In this document: in pieces, positions 8,053-17,049 of the stretch
How the letters are laid out: every line of letters begins with the position of its first letter
Position numbering within the stretch: the stretch's first letter is position 1
Source: an uncultured Alphaproteobacteria bacterium
GTDB lineage: Bacteria > Pseudomonadota > Alphaproteobacteria > MPNO01 > UBA830
Direction: 5' to 3'
Length of the DNA: 47,885 nt
NCBI GenBank assembly: GCA_913047365.1
Contig: CAJWUK010000005.1
Span: forward strand, 1-47,885
Notes under the pieces: model-generated
Database searches by the model: none
Told to the model about the DNA's origin: nothing
What the model saw: only the letters and a program-made list of their open reading frames with translations
Translations under genes and position numbers: made by a program

Positions 8053-9252
8053 CTAGAGAATATCCGTTCCCGGCTCTAGGCCTAGGAGGGTGCGGCCATA
8101 GATTTCGGCGTTGGTGCTCAACTGCAACAAAGCGTGCTGGTTGATCGCGTGCAGATCGCGCCAGGCGCGCTGAATAGGGTTCTTTTCCGACAGACCTGAT
8201 CCGCCGCAGGCCAGGAAGACTTCCTCCCCTGCCTCCATGCACAGCCGCACGGCATAGGCGCTGTCCATGCGGATACGGGCACGAACTTCCTGCGGCATGT
8301 CCCCGCCCTGCTCCGCCGCTTGGTGAATGTCGTCCGCCGCGCGGTGCAGCAGAACACGGGCGGCATCCACACGGCCCTTCGCCTCCGCCACAACCTGATG
8401 GGTGATGGGTGAATCTATCTGCGACGCGCCCCGCAGTTGGGGGTTCCGGCGTTCCTGCACATAGGCGGCGAAATCGCGGATTGCGCCTTCGGCAATCCCG
8501 ACCGCCGGTCCGCAAAGGGCGATGGCCAGAGCCGGGGAAAGAGGTGCCCGGAACAGCGTGCCGTCGTGCAAATCAGCGCCGGGCGTCAACCCCCTACGGC
8601 CCTCGACGAAAGAAATATACCGGTACGTCGGTACAGCAACGCCCTTGGCCACCATGCTGCAACTGCCGGTACCGCGCAGCCCGACGACGTGCCAGTCATC
8701 CCGTATTTCGATATCCGAGGCGGGCACCGCGAAACAGCCTTCATCAACAACTTCGTCATCAGCATCGAGCACCTGCGCGCCCAGGACCAGCCAGCTTGAA
8801 TGTTCGCTGCCGGACCCGAAGGGCCAGAATCCTTGCAGGGTGTACCCGTTATCGGTCTGACGTGCCGTTCCCCGTGGATTAAGAACCGCCGCGATCAGCG
8901 CATCTGGATCGTCGCGGTAAATGTCTTCCTGCGCCTGTTCGCCCAGCAGGCCGACAAGCCAGGAATGAATTTGCAGCACGCCAAGACACCAGCCGGTGGA
9001 CCCGCACCCGGCAGCGACTTCCTCCACCACGTCGAGATGGGCATGAAAATCCATCTGCCAGCCGTCGCACCGTTCGGGCTGGATCACCCGGAACAGGCCA
9101 GCCGCCTTGAGATCGGCGACGTTCTGGTCTGGCAGTCGGCGCAGCGCCTCGGTTTCGGCAGCCCGTTCGCGGAAGACAGGCGCTAGATCTCGGGCGGCAG
9201 CAAGAAGCGTAGAGAGATCCGGCGGCGCGGATGGAGCTGGCTGAGTATTCAT
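8053..9252 (-). CDS. Flavin-dependent monooxygenase, acyl-CoA dehydrogenase fold (HpaB/HsaA-like)
   Basis: About 399 residues with the acyl-CoA dehydrogenase fold, but with the features of two-component flavin monooxygenases: GCGSTGWCLGVLQIHSW in the N-terminal helical domain, WPFGSGSEHSSWLVLGA in the central beta domain and the C-terminal LGLEPGTDIL. Such enzymes use FMNH2 or FADH2 from a separate reductase to hydroxylate aromatics or steroids, or to desulfurise. No flavin reductase is next to it. The catalytic glutamate of acyl-CoA dehydrogenases is not apparent. Start choice: ATG at 9252; an in-frame GTG sits directly before it (9255), and neither has a clear ribosome binding site. Transcribed divergently from yqaA. 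Confidence 0.85.
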   Translation of the reverse strand: MNTQPAPSAPPDLSTLLAAARDLAPVFRERAAETEALRRLPDQNVADLKAAGLFRVIQPERCDGWQMDFHAHLDVVEEVAAGCGSTGWCLGVLQIHSWLVGLLGEQAQEDIYRDDPDALIAAVLNPRGTARQTDNGYTLQGFWPFGSGSEHSSWLVLGAQVLDADDEVVDEGCFAVPASDIEIRDDWHVVGLRGTGSCSMVAKGVAVPTYRYISFVEGRRGLTPGADLHDGTLFRAPLSPALAIALCGPAVGIAEGAIRDFAAYVQERRNPQLRGASQIDSPITHQVVAEAKGRVDAARVLLHRAADDIHQAAEQGGDMPQEVRARIRMDSAYAVRLCMEAGEEVFLACGGSGLSEKNPIQRAWRDLHAINQHALLQLSTNAEIYGRTLLGLEPGTDIL

Positions 9253-9342
9253 CACCGAAATCTAAAACAAATCGGCGCAGGTTTCCATTGCCGGTTCGGG
9301 TAGCCCCTGCTACACCGCGCCCACCAAAATCAGGGAACTATC

Positions 9343-9924
9343 ATGCTGCGCAGACTGTACGACTGGACCATGGAAATGGCCGCCCAAAAGAACGCCGTCT
9401 GGGTTCTAGCCGCAGTCGCATTCGTGGAAAGTTCGGTCTTTCCCATCCCGCCGGACGTGTTGCTGATTCCCATGGTGCTGGCGGCGCGAAACAGCGCGTG
9501 GCGTTATGCCGCAATCTGCACGATCGCGTCAGTGTTGGGCGGTATGCTGGGCTATGCCATCGGGTCGGGCCTGTATGAAGGCGTTGGCCGGCCGATCCTC
9601 GATTTTTACGGGTATGGCGCGAAGTTCTCGGATTTCACAGCACGGTACAACGAATATGGCGGCTGGATCGTCTTTATCGCGGGCGTCACACCCTTCCCAT
9701 ACAAGGTAATCACCATTGCCAGCGGCGTCACCGATCTGGACTTTGCGACCTTCACCACCGCGTCGGTGCTGGCGCGGGGCTTGCGGTTTTTTGTTGTAGC
9801 GGCACTGCTTTACTGGATTGGTCAGCCAATCCGCGAATTCGTCGAAAAGCGCCTAGGCCTGTTATTCACGATTTTCTGCGTCCTCTTGATTGGCGGGTTC
9901 GTACTTATCAAGTTAATTGCATGA
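9343..9924 (+). CDS. YqaA-like DedA-family membrane protein
   Basis: A 193-residue integral membrane protein of the DedA/SNARE-associated (VTT) superfamily. It shows a helix from about 18-47 with VESSVFPIPPDVLLIP, the conserved GYAIGSGLYE stretch, the re-entrant-type GGWIVFIAGVTPFPYKVITIASG and a final helix near the C-terminus. Members are thought to move or scramble lipid carriers in the inner membrane; YqaA itself is poorly characterised. It starts the operon yqaA-dsbB-coq7-helicase and overlaps dsbB by 4 bases (ATGA at 9921-9924), which indicates tight coupling. Confidence 0.88.
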   Translation: MLRRLYDWTMEMAAQKNAVWVLAAVAFVESSVFPIPPDVLLIPMVLAARNSAWRYAAICTIASVLGGMLGYAIGSGLYEGVGRPILDFYGYGAKFSDFTARYNEYGGWIVFIAGVTPFPYKVITIASGVTDLDFATFTTASVLARGLRFFVVAALLYWIGQPIREFVEKRLGLLFTIFCVLLIGGFVLIKLIA

Positions 9925-10439
9925 AAATTGCTGGGCTCGATATCCCCGACCGGGACATCCCGTTATGGGCAATGACCGCATCCGGCGCCGCGCTCGGCAT
10001 CGCCTTGTTATCCCAGTACTGGGGTGGGCTGGCGCCGTGCAAATTATGCATGTGGCAGCGCCTGCCCCACGGCGCGGTAATCGTTATCGGCTTGGGCGGG
10101 CTTTTGTGGTTCCGGGGGGGCCGCGAGCGTGCGTTGCTGACCTGGTTGGCCGCCGCCGCCTTCGGGGTCGGTGCCGGGATCGCGATTTATCACGCGGGGG
10201 TCGAACAAGGCTGGTTCGCCGGGCCTACATCCTGTTCGGGATCGGCCACGCTGAACCAAGCCACCACGGTTGACGAGCTGCGCAGACAGCTTCTCGCCGC
10301 CCCGTTAGTTCGCTGCGACGAAATTGCCTGGTCGTTGTTCGGCCTGTCGATTGCCGCGTGGAACGCACTATTCTGTACTGCGCTTACCGCCGTTTGCTCT
10401 GTCGCGGGGTGGCGGCAGAGGAAGGGGACCTCGGCATGA
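9921..10439 (+). CDS. dsbB: DsbB-family disulfide bond formation protein
   Basis: A 172-residue four-helix inner-membrane protein. The first redox pair is C40-KL-C43 in APCKLCMWQR, and the second periplasmic loop has C105 and C132, separated by 26 residues as in DsbB. DsbB-type proteins reoxidise DsbA and pass electrons to ubiquinone. The next gene makes ubiquinone, so the operon pairs a quinone user with a quinone-biosynthesis enzyme. Overlaps at both ends (ATGA at 9921 and at 10436) show co-translation. No dsbA is in the window. The N-terminus carries a short charged segment before the first helix, which is not unusual for alphaproteobacterial members. Confidence 0.93.
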   Translation: MKIAGLDIPDRDIPLWAMTASGAALGIALLSQYWGGLAPCKLCMWQRLPHGAVIVIGLGGLLWFRGGRERALLTWLAAAAFGVGAGIAIYHAGVEQGWFAGPTSCSGSATLNQATTVDELRRQLLAAPLVRCDEIAWSLFGLSIAAWNALFCTALTAVCSVAGWRQRKGTSA

Positions 10440-11014
10440 ACGCCGATATAGATACACCCCGCAAAAGGCGGACCGAACACGGGCTTCTTCCGGGCGATCC
10501 TTCGGTGGAAAAGCTGCTGGAGCGCATCGTCCGCGTCGATCATGCTGGTGAATACGGTGCGGTGCGTATCTATCGGGGCCAGCTTGCCGTTCTCGGCAAG
10601 ACTGGTACCGGAGATGTCATCCGCGAAATGGCCGATAAAGAACGCGAACATCTGGAAACCTTCGACCGAATGATCGGCGACCGGCGGGTGCGCCCGACGG
10701 CGCTGATGCCGGTCTGGCATGCTGCCGGTTACGCACTGGGTGCGGCGACGGCCATGATGGGCGAAAAAGCGGCCATGGCCTGCACGGCGGCGGTCGAAGA
10801 AGTGATCGACGAGCATTACGCCAAACAGGCCGCCGCGCTGGGCGATGACGAAGCGGAATTGCGCGCGACCATCGAACAGTTTCGCGCTGATGAGCTGGAA
10901 CATCGGGATACCGCGCTGGAACACGACGCCGAACAGACACCCGGCTACGAAGTGTTGTCCGCCGTCATTAAGCGCGGCTCGCGCCTCGCAATATGGCTCA
11001 GCGAACGGATATAG
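10436..11014 (+). CDS. coq7: Demethoxyubiquinone hydroxylase
   Basis: A 192-residue di-iron carboxylate enzyme that hydroxylates demethoxyubiquinone, the penultimate step of ubiquinone synthesis, at the inner membrane. The iron ligands are in RVDHAGEYGA (E39), EREH (E69, H72), EEVIDEHY in the middle, and the ELEH repeat near 140. Alphaproteobacteria use this Coq7 enzyme in place of the flavin hydroxylase UbiF. The ATG at 10436 overlaps the dsbB stop by 4 bases; an upstream in-frame ATG would lie deep inside dsbB and adds no family sequence. Length matches bacterial Coq7 (about 190-215). Confidence 0.95.
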   Translation: MNADIDTPRKRRTEHGLLPGDPSVEKLLERIVRVDHAGEYGAVRIYRGQLAVLGKTGTGDVIREMADKEREHLETFDRMIGDRRVRPTALMPVWHAAGYALGAATAMMGEKAAMACTAAVEEVIDEHYAKQAAALGDDEAELRATIEQFRADELEHRDTALEHDAEQTPGYEVLSAVIKRGSRLAIWLSERI

Positions 11015-11041
11015 CGTTTAGGATTCGACGATACTTCGCCG

Positions 11042-13819
11042 ATGGCTGATCTTCCCCCCCCCGACGAAACAGATGAAGCCCCGCCCGCCCAGCGATTGGA
11101 TCTGCCGGCCCTCGTTCCGGGGCATCGAGAGGTCGCGCTAGTCGACGCGTCGGGTGAGACAGTCACGATTTCGCACGCAGATATGGTTGAAAGATTGGCG
11201 AAGGATCTGGTACCGATGGTTTGCCACAAGCCGTCTACGGCACGGCGATTAAACACGTCCCTTTTCCCTGCGCTGGATCTTCTGGAGCTGTTTGCCTTCG
11301 TCCACCCGGCGACATTCTGCCGCCCCACCCCATCGGGCCTGGCCGATGCACTGGACTTACCTCCGCCGGGCGGGCTGGGAGAAGAAGCAAAGCTGTTGCA
11401 GATCGTGGGCGGAGTACTACTGACCGATCTGTTGCGCATGCAAGCTGGCCGCGACCGCGATCTGATCGCTGAAACCGCTCGGATGATGGGAGCCAGCAAA
11501 TGGGGCTGGGGGCCACTGGTCTTGCGCGCGTTGAATGCGGAGATCCCGCCGGCGTTCGACGGCGGCGCCAACCAGGCGTTTGAAATCTGGCGCAGACTGC
11601 CGGATTGGTCCGAATTCGCCCCCGAAGGACAGCCCGGCAATCTGTCCGTCGAGCCCGATGAGGCCCGCGCTCGTCTGGCGGAACTTGTGGGCGCAGAAGC
11701 AGAGGACCGCCCGCAACAGGGGGATTACGCATCGGCAGTTTCCCAGGCCTTCACGCCCAGGGACGAAGAAGGCGCGCCTAAGGCCGTACTAGCGGAGGCG
11801 GGTACCGGCGTTGGAAAGACGCTGGGCTATATCGCGCCGGCCAGTCTTTGGGCGGAACGGAATGACGGTACAGTCTGGATCAGCACCTATACCCGCAATC
11901 TGCAGCGCCAGATCGATGACGAACTGAAACGGCTGTATCCCGATCCCGTGATGAAGAACCGCAAGGTCGTCATCCGCAAGGGACGTGAAAACTATCTGTG
12001 CCTGCTGAACTTCGAAGATTCCGTCACCGGGCTTCGGGGGCGGCCGCAGGATGCCGTCGGACTGGGGCTGATGGCGCGTTGGGCGTCAGCAACGCGGGAC
12101 GGCGATATTGGTGGTGGCGATTTTTCCGCCTGGCTGGTCGACCTGGCCGGTGCCCGCAACACAATCGGCATGGCGGACCGGCGGGGCGAATGCATTTATT
12201 CAGCATGCGCCCATTATCACAAATGTTTCGTCGAAAAGACCGTGCGCCGGGCCAGGCGCGCCGACATCGTCGTCGCCAATCACGCGCTTGTGCTGGCGCA
12301 GACGGCCACCGGCGGCATGGATGACGGGCAGATCCCGCACCGTATGATCTTTGACGAAGGCCATCACCTGTTCGACGCGGCGGACAGCGCGTTTTCGGCT
12401 CAACTGAGCGGGCAGGAAGGCGCGGAACTGCGGCGCTGGCTGCTGGGCCCGGAAGAAGGTCGCAAGACCCGCGCCCGCGGCCTACAACGCCGGGTCGAGG
12501 AAATAGCTACGCTGGACGAGAGGATCGGCGAATGCGTGGAGGCGATACTCAATGCCGCTACCATCCTGCCCGGTCCGGGCTGGAACAAGCGCATATCCGG
12601 GGGCACGCCGCGGGGAGACGGAGAGCACTTCCTCGCCCAGATCCGTCAGCAGGTCTATGCCCGGGCAAAGGACACGCGATCGCCCTATGACATCGAAACA
12701 GAGACGGACAATCCCGTTCCCGGCCTGCTTGAAGCCGCGGCGGAACTTCGGGATGCTCTGAACCGACTGATCCAGCCGATGCGCGCTCTGTCGGAACGGC
12801 TGATGGCGGTGCTGGACGAATATGCGTCGGACCTCGACACACCGACCCGAAACCGGATCGAAAGCGTCAGCCGCGGCCTTCGCCGCCGCGCCGAAGGCGA
12901 GCTGGAAGCCTGGCAATCCATGTTGGACGCTTTGGCTGATAGCGCGCCGGAGGAGTTCGTCGACTGGTTTTCGGTCACACGGTCCCAGGGCCGGGATTTC
13001 GACGTCGGCATGCACCGCCACTGGATCGACCCCATGCTGCCCTTCGCCAAAGCAGTCGCCGAACCATCACACGGAATTGTGGTGACATCTGCCACACTGC
13101 GCGACGGCACCGGCGACGCCGAGGCCGACTGGTTGTCAGCCGAGGAGCGGAGCGGCGCCATCCACTTGGAGGAACCTCCCTTTCGCGCCCAGGTTGCGTC
13201 TCCTTTTGATTACGTAAATCAAACGCGCGTGCTGGTCGTAACCGATGTGCGAAAGGACGACCTGACCCAGGTAGCCACCGCCTATCGGGAGCTGTTTCTG
13301 GCGTCAGGCGGTGGCGCGCTGGGGCTGTTCACCGCCATCACCCGCCTGCGCGCGGTACATGAAAACATTGCCACGTCTCTGGAAGATGCCGGTTGTCTGC
13401 TGCTGGCCCAGCATGTCGACCGCATGGACACCGGCAGTCTGGTGGATATCTTCCGGGCGGAGGAAAGATCCTGTCTGCTGGGGACCGACGCGGTACGTGA
13501 CGGCGTGGATGTGCCGGGGCGCAGCCTGCGGCTGATTGTGTTTGACCGGGTTCCGTGGCCGCGACCGTCCATTCTGCACCGCGCCCGGCGCAAGGCATTC
13601 ACCCGGTCCCGTTACGACGACATGATTACCCGCCTACGGCTGAAACAGGCCTACGGCCGGCTTGTGCGCCGCGCCACCGATCACGGCGTGTTCGTGATGC
13701 TGGATCCGATGATGCCGTCGCGGCTTGCCGGCGCCTTTCCGGACGGCATTGAAGTACAGCGGATGGGGCTCAAAGAGGCGGTTTCGATGACAAAAGGCTT
13801 CCTCACACAACCCAAATGA
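11042..13819 (+). CDS. DinG/XPD-type ATP-dependent DNA helicase
   Basis: A 925-residue superfamily 2 helicase. The Walker A motif GTGVGKT is at 254-260 and the DEAH-box variant DEGH at 438-441. Between them C320, C384, C389 and C395 match the four-cysteine [4Fe-4S] domain of DinG/XPD helicases. The C-terminal half carries VTSATL (motif III-like region near 680) and LLGTDAVRDGVDVPGRSLR followed by an arginine-finger QAYGRLVRR. The N-terminal 200 residues before the ATPase are an extension of unknown role. It probably unwinds DNA 5' to 3' at R-loops or replication barriers. It is last in the yqaA-dsbB-coq7 operon, 27 bases after coq7. Confidence 0.92.
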   Translation: MADLPPPDETDEAPPAQRLDLPALVPGHREVALVDASGETVTISHADMVERLAKDLVPMVCHKPSTARRLNTSLFPALDLLELFAFVHPATFCRPTPSGLADALDLPPPGGLGEEAKLLQIVGGVLLTDLLRMQAGRDRDLIAETARMMGASKWGWGPLVLRALNAEIPPAFDGGANQAFEIWRRLPDWSEFAPEGQPGNLSVEPDEARARLAELVGAEAEDRPQQGDYASAVSQAFTPRDEEGAPKAVLAEAGTGVGKTLGYIAPASLWAERNDGTVWISTYTRNLQRQIDDELKRLYPDPVMKNRKVVIRKGRENYLCLLNFEDSVTGLRGRPQDAVGLGLMARWASATRDGDIGGGDFSAWLVDLAGARNTIGMADRRGECIYSACAHYHKCFVEKTVRRARRADIVVANHALVLAQTATGGMDDGQIPHRMIFDEGHHLFDAADSAFSAQLSGQEGAELRRWLLGPEEGRKTRARGLQRRVEEIATLDERIGECVEAILNAATILPGPGWNKRISGGTPRGDGEHFLAQIRQQVYARAKDTRSPYDIETETDNPVPGLLEAAAELRDALNRLIQPMRALSERLMAVLDEYASDLDTPTRNRIESVSRGLRRRAEGELEAWQSMLDALADSAPEEFVDWFSVTRSQGRDFDVGMHRHWIDPMLPFAKAVAEPSHGIVVTSATLRDGTGDAEADWLSAEERSGAIHLEEPPFRAQVASPFDYVNQTRVLVVTDVRKDDLTQVATAYRELFLASGGGALGLFTAITRLRAVHENIATSLEDAGCLLLAQHVDRMDTGSLVDIFRAEERSCLLGTDAVRDGVDVPGRSLRLIVFDRVPWPRPSILHRARRKAFTRSRYDDMITRLRLKQAYGRLVRRATDHGVFVMLDPMMPSRLAGAFPDGIEVQRMGLKEAVSMTKGFLTQPK

Positions 13820-14187
13820 CTTGACGACGAAGCGGTGGATTTAGGCGCCATAAAAAATGCTTATTCATTTCTGAATTTTGCGAGGCGCTTTAGCTCAAAA
13901 AAATGCATTAAAACAACGCATTGTATCTACATTTACTCTCATTACTCCTGCACCCGCGCCTGGCCGGCCACGTCCATCATTCATTGATGCTGCACTAGAG
14001 CTTTGTTAAATCGGTTCCGGCCCTACTATTTCTCCCGGGCATACGCGGGAGCATCCTATTGGTTGGACGGAAGGGCGCTGAGTTCGCAGGGCGGACGAAA
14101 GCCGGCACTTTACCTTGCATACGGACATCAAGGGCAAAACGCCGCAACCCGTTGCCAGATGGCCGGCCGGCGACTAGGTATCGAGTT
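13820..14187. other. 368-base AT-rich intergenic gap before ctaA
   Basis: The first half (13830-13960) is markedly AT-rich for this window, with TAAAAAATGC and CAAAAAAATGCATTAAAAC. A 6-bp GC hairpin CTCCCG/CGGGAG lies near 14032-14051. Frames here, including one that would extend ctaA at its N-terminus, show no family pattern. It probably holds the ctaA promoter; I cannot place -35/-10 boxes with confidence. Confidence 0.5.
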
Positions 14188-15204
14188 ATGCCTGCCGCAC
14201 GTCCACCTGCGCCGCTGAAAGCGGTTCGTCTCTGGCTTTATATCTGTTGCGGCTTCGTTTTCGCGATGGTCCTGCTGGGCGGGATCACACGCCTGACCGA
14301 GTCCGGCCTTTCCATCGTTGACTGGCGACCGGTAACGGGTTGGTTGCCGCCGATGGGCGATGCCGCCTGGGCCACACTGTTTGACGCCTATCGGGAGTCA
14401 CCGGAATTCCGGAAACTCAATTTCTGGATGGGCATTGAAGATTTCAAACGCATCTTCTGGCTTGAATACCTGCACCGGTTGTTAGGACGCATACTCGGCA
14501 TCGTCTATCTGCTGCCGTTTATCTGGTTCGCAATCCGCTACCGCCTTCCGGAAGGGTTGTGGAAACGCCTGGCCATCCTTTTCGTTCTAGGCGGCACACA
14601 AGGGGCACTGGGCTGGTATATGGTCAAATCTGGCCTAGTTGACGAACCTTCGGTCAGCCAGTACCGGCTGGCCGCACACTTGGGTCTTGCCGTCCTGATA
14701 TACGGCATGATGCTTTATACCGCCTTGGCAATTCGGCCGGAGGGGCGGCCGGGAGGCATTTCTCGAGGTCTGGCACGTAATCTTACGGTGCTGATCTTCT
14801 TGACCATGATCTGGGGCGCGTTCGTATCCGGTCTCGACGGCGGAGGCGTGTTTAACACCTTCCCACTGATGGATGGCCGCCTTATCCCACCCGGCGCGTT
14901 GTCGATGTCGCCGGTGTGGCTGAACTTGTTCGAGAACATAGAAACCGTGCAGTTCCTTCACCGCATTCTCGCCGTGACGACCTTACTGGCCGTGCTGGCG
15001 ATCTGGTGGCGTTACCGGGCATCTGGATCAACTGTCTTGAACCTCATGGCAGTCATGGCAATTGTACAATTTTGCCTCGGCATCGCTACGATCCTGACGG
15101 GTGCGGAAATATATATCGCCTGGGCGCATCAGGGGGGGGGCATGGTCCTATTCAGCATGGCCGTCTGGATATGGCAAAAAACTGCGAAAAAACAGGGCAC
15201 TTGA
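14188..15204 (+). CDS. ctaA: Heme A synthase
   Basis: A 338-residue polytopic membrane protein. It oxidises the C8 methyl group of heme O to give heme A for aa3-type cytochrome oxidases. Visible motifs are GGITRLTESGLSIVDWRPV at helix 1, LEYLHRLLGR with the first conserved histidine, YRLAAHLGLA, QFLHRILA and WAHQGGG, so the histidines expected to bind heme are present. About eight helices are seen, and length is standard for the alphaproteobacterial (COX15-like) group. The ATG at 14188 is chosen because homologous sequence starts shortly after it; a longer frame to 14059 adds an Arg-rich segment with no family pattern. The metZ promoter overlaps its stop codon. Confidence 0.94.
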   Translation: MPAARPPAPLKAVRLWLYICCGFVFAMVLLGGITRLTESGLSIVDWRPVTGWLPPMGDAAWATLFDAYRESPEFRKLNFWMGIEDFKRIFWLEYLHRLLGRILGIVYLLPFIWFAIRYRLPEGLWKRLAILFVLGGTQGALGWYMVKSGLVDEPSVSQYRLAAHLGLAVLIYGMMLYTALAIRPEGRPGGISRGLARNLTVLIFLTMIWGAFVSGLDGGGVFNTFPLMDGRLIPPGALSMSPVWLNLFENIETVQFLHRILAVTTLLAVLAIWWRYRASGSTVLNLMAVMAIVQFCLGIATILTGAEIYIAWAHQGGGMVLFSMAVWIWQKTAKKQGT

Positions 15205-15230
15205 CGCGGTCCCTGACAAAGTCGTATCAC
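15201..15230 (+). promoter_or_regulatory. Likely metZ promoter
   Basis: TTGACG (15201-15206) and TATCAC (15225-15230) are 18 bases apart. The predicted start, near 15237, is just before the SAM-II element. The -35 box overlaps the ctaA stop codon. Confidence 0.5.
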
Positions 15231-15240
15231 TCGCTCCCTC

Positions 15241-15301
15241 TCGTGGTGATTTGAGCCGACCGGCTTGCGGCCACGTAAAAAAACAACGCTAAAAGGTCGG
15301 G
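15241..15301 (+). promoter_or_regulatory. SAM-II riboswitch aptamer
   Basis: The conserved SAM-II (metA motif) sequence is visible. CGTGG (15242-15246) pairs with CCACG (15271-15275), with GATTTGAGCC and GGCTTGC between them. CCGACC in the loop (15256-15261) pairs with GGTCGG (15295-15300) to close the H-type pseudoknot, and CGCTAAAAGG gives the conserved CTAAA before that strand. The class binds S-adenosylmethionine and is typical of alphaproteobacterial methionine genes. It sits upstream of metZ, as expected. Confidence 0.95.
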
Positions 15302-15314
15302 AGGTTCCTTAAAG

Positions 15315-15340
15315 CCCCGGCCCATCGGTCGGGGGTTTTT
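15315..15340 (+). terminator. Attenuator terminator in the metZ leader
   Basis: CCCCGGCC (15315-15322) pairs with GGTCGGGG (15327-15334) around CATC, an 8-bp stem with one G-U pair, followed by G and TTTTT (15336-15340). It lies between the SAM-II aptamer and metZ, where it would end transcription early. Confidence 0.85.
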
Positions 15341-15368
15341 ATTTGGGGCAAAACCTCGGGAGCAGAAT

Positions 15369-16565
15369 ATGGCAATCAACAAACCCATTCGGGATAGCTG
15401 GCGCGCGCAGACACTGGCGGTGCGGGGCGGTACGCGACGCAGCGAATTCGGTGAAACCGGCGAAGCAATCTTCGCGACCTCGGGCTATGTATACGAGTGC
15501 GCCGAACAGGCGGAAGACGCTTTCAGGGATCGCGTCGACCGGTTCATATATTCCCGGTTCTCTAACCCGACCGTCGATATGTTCCAGGACCGCATGGCTA
15601 TGATGGAAGGCGCCGACATGGGCAAGGCAACCGCCACCGGGATGGCGGCTGTGTTCGCTTCCATGGCCTCCATGGTCGAAGCCGGTGATCGTGTGGTCGG
15701 CAGCCGGGCCCTGTTCGGATCATGTCTCTATATTCTGACCGAAATTCTGCCCAAATACGGCGTAGAAACCACCATCGTCGACGGCACCGATCAGAACCAG
15801 TGGGAAGATGCGCTGAAGCGTCCCACCAAGTGCGTATTTGTGGAAACGCCGTCGAACCCCGGTCTCGACATTATCGATATCCAGACAGTGTCAGATCTCG
15901 CCCATAAGGCGGGGGCGAAGGTGATCGTCGACAATGTGTTCGCGACGCCGCTGTTACAGCACCCGCTGGAACTGGGGGCTGACATCGTTGTTTATTCCGC
16001 AACCAAACATATTGACGGCCAAGGACGCGCGTTGGGCGGCATAGTGCTGGGCGACAAAGAATACTGCGAAAACACTTTGAAGCCCTTCCTGCGGCACACC
16101 GGCCCTTCACTGAGCCCGTTTAACGCCTGGATTATGCTGAAAGGCCTAGAGACGCTTGATCTGCGCATGCAGCGCCACTGCCGAAACGCGCGGCAGATCG
16201 CCGATTATCTGGAGGGCCGGGGTGATCTTGCCAAGGTTCGCTATCCGGGACTGAAAAGCCATCCGCAGCACGAATTGGCGGCGACGCAAATGTCTGATTT
16301 CGGCAATGTCGTCACGTTTTCTCTGGCGGGGGGCAAGGAAAACGCCTTCCGGTTCATGAACGCAATGAAGATGATCGATATCTCCAATAATTTGGGCGAT
16401 TCCAAAAGTCTGCTGACACACCCGGCGACCACGACCCATCAGCGACTCAGCGCGGAAGACCGCGAGAGCCTGGGGCTGGACGACGGCATGGTGCGTCTGT
16501 CTGTAGGCCTGGAAGACCCGGAAGACGTCAAGGAAGATCTGGAACAGGCCCTGAGCGTGGTCTGA
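15369..16565 (+). CDS. metZ: O-succinylhomoserine sulfhydrylase
   Basis: A 398-residue PLP enzyme of the Cys/Met metabolism family. It makes homocysteine from O-succinylhomoserine and sulfide. The start DSWRAQTLAVRGGTRRSEFGETGEAIFATSGY is the MetZ signature, YSRFSNPT is near 58-65, and the cofactor lysine is K213 in YSATKHIDGQGR, where GQGR is typical of MetZ. The ATG at 15369 has CGGGAG at 15357-15362. Expression is controlled by the SAM-II element and terminator just upstream. apaG follows after 66 bases. With the metY-like gene at 2103, the window encodes two direct-sulfhydrylation enzymes. Confidence 0.96.
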   Translation: MAINKPIRDSWRAQTLAVRGGTRRSEFGETGEAIFATSGYVYECAEQAEDAFRDRVDRFIYSRFSNPTVDMFQDRMAMMEGADMGKATATGMAAVFASMASMVEAGDRVVGSRALFGSCLYILTEILPKYGVETTIVDGTDQNQWEDALKRPTKCVFVETPSNPGLDIIDIQTVSDLAHKAGAKVIVDNVFATPLLQHPLELGADIVVYSATKHIDGQGRALGGIVLGDKEYCENTLKPFLRHTGPSLSPFNAWIMLKGLETLDLRMQRHCRNARQIADYLEGRGDLAKVRYPGLKSHPQHELAATQMSDFGNVVTFSLAGGKENAFRFMNAMKMIDISNNLGDSKSLLTHPATTTHQRLSAEDRESLGLDDGMVRLSVGLEDPEDVKEDLEQALSVV

Positions 16566-16631
16566 ACCGGCGATTTCCTTCCAAAGCCAGATTCGATAGA
16601 CTGCCGCCGAACACGAAACGGACCGGAAAAC

Positions 16632-17024
16632 ATGTATTCAGCCGTTACCCGCGCGATCCGCGTCGAGGTCGAACCGATCTATCTGCACGAGCAGTCCGAA
16701 CCGGACGACGGGCAGTTCGTCTGGGCCTATCGCGTGCAGATCGAAAACGAAGGCCCGGAAACGGTGCAGCTTCTGACACGTTACTGGCAGATCACCGATG
16801 GTATGGGCCGGGTACAAGAAGTGCGGGGTGCCGGCGTGGTAGGCGAACAGCCAGTTCTGAATCCCGGCGAATCGTATGAATACACCAGCGGTACGCCGCT
16901 GCCCACGCCATCAGGGATTATGCAGGGTAGCTATCAGATGAGAAACAATTCGGGGGAAAAATTCGATATCAAAATTCCAGCATTCTCGCTGGATTGCCCG
17001 CACGAAACACGCCAGTTGAACTGA
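16632..17024 (+). CDS. apaG: ApaG protein
   Basis: A 130-residue ApaG, an all-beta fibronectin III-like domain. It shows [14 protein letters not shown] at the start, [23 protein letters not shown], the glycine-rich [21 protein letters not shown] and the terminal MQGSYQM and [11 protein letters not shown]. Genetic work links ApaG to cobalt/magnesium tolerance, and structural work to pyrophosphate binding, but its biochemical role remains unclear. It is small, cytoplasmic and of normal length (about 125-130). It follows metZ and precedes trkH by 25 bases; metZ-apaG neighbourhood is common in alphaproteobacteria. Confidence 0.95.
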   Translation: MYSAVTRAIRVEVEPIYLHEQSEPDDGQFVWAYRVQIENEGPETVQLLTRYWQITDGMGRVQEVRGAGVVGEQPVLNPGESYEYTSGTPLPTPSGIMQGSYQMRNNSGEKFDIKIPAFSLDCPHETRQLN

Positions 17025-17049
17025 CCCGCCCACAGCACCGGATCGGCCC

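Noticed and set aside
14003-14187. Short frame and upstream ctaA extension with Arg-rich sequence
   Set aside because: No ribosome binding site and no family sequence before MPAARPPAPLKAV; heme A synthases begin at the first helix region soon after 14188.
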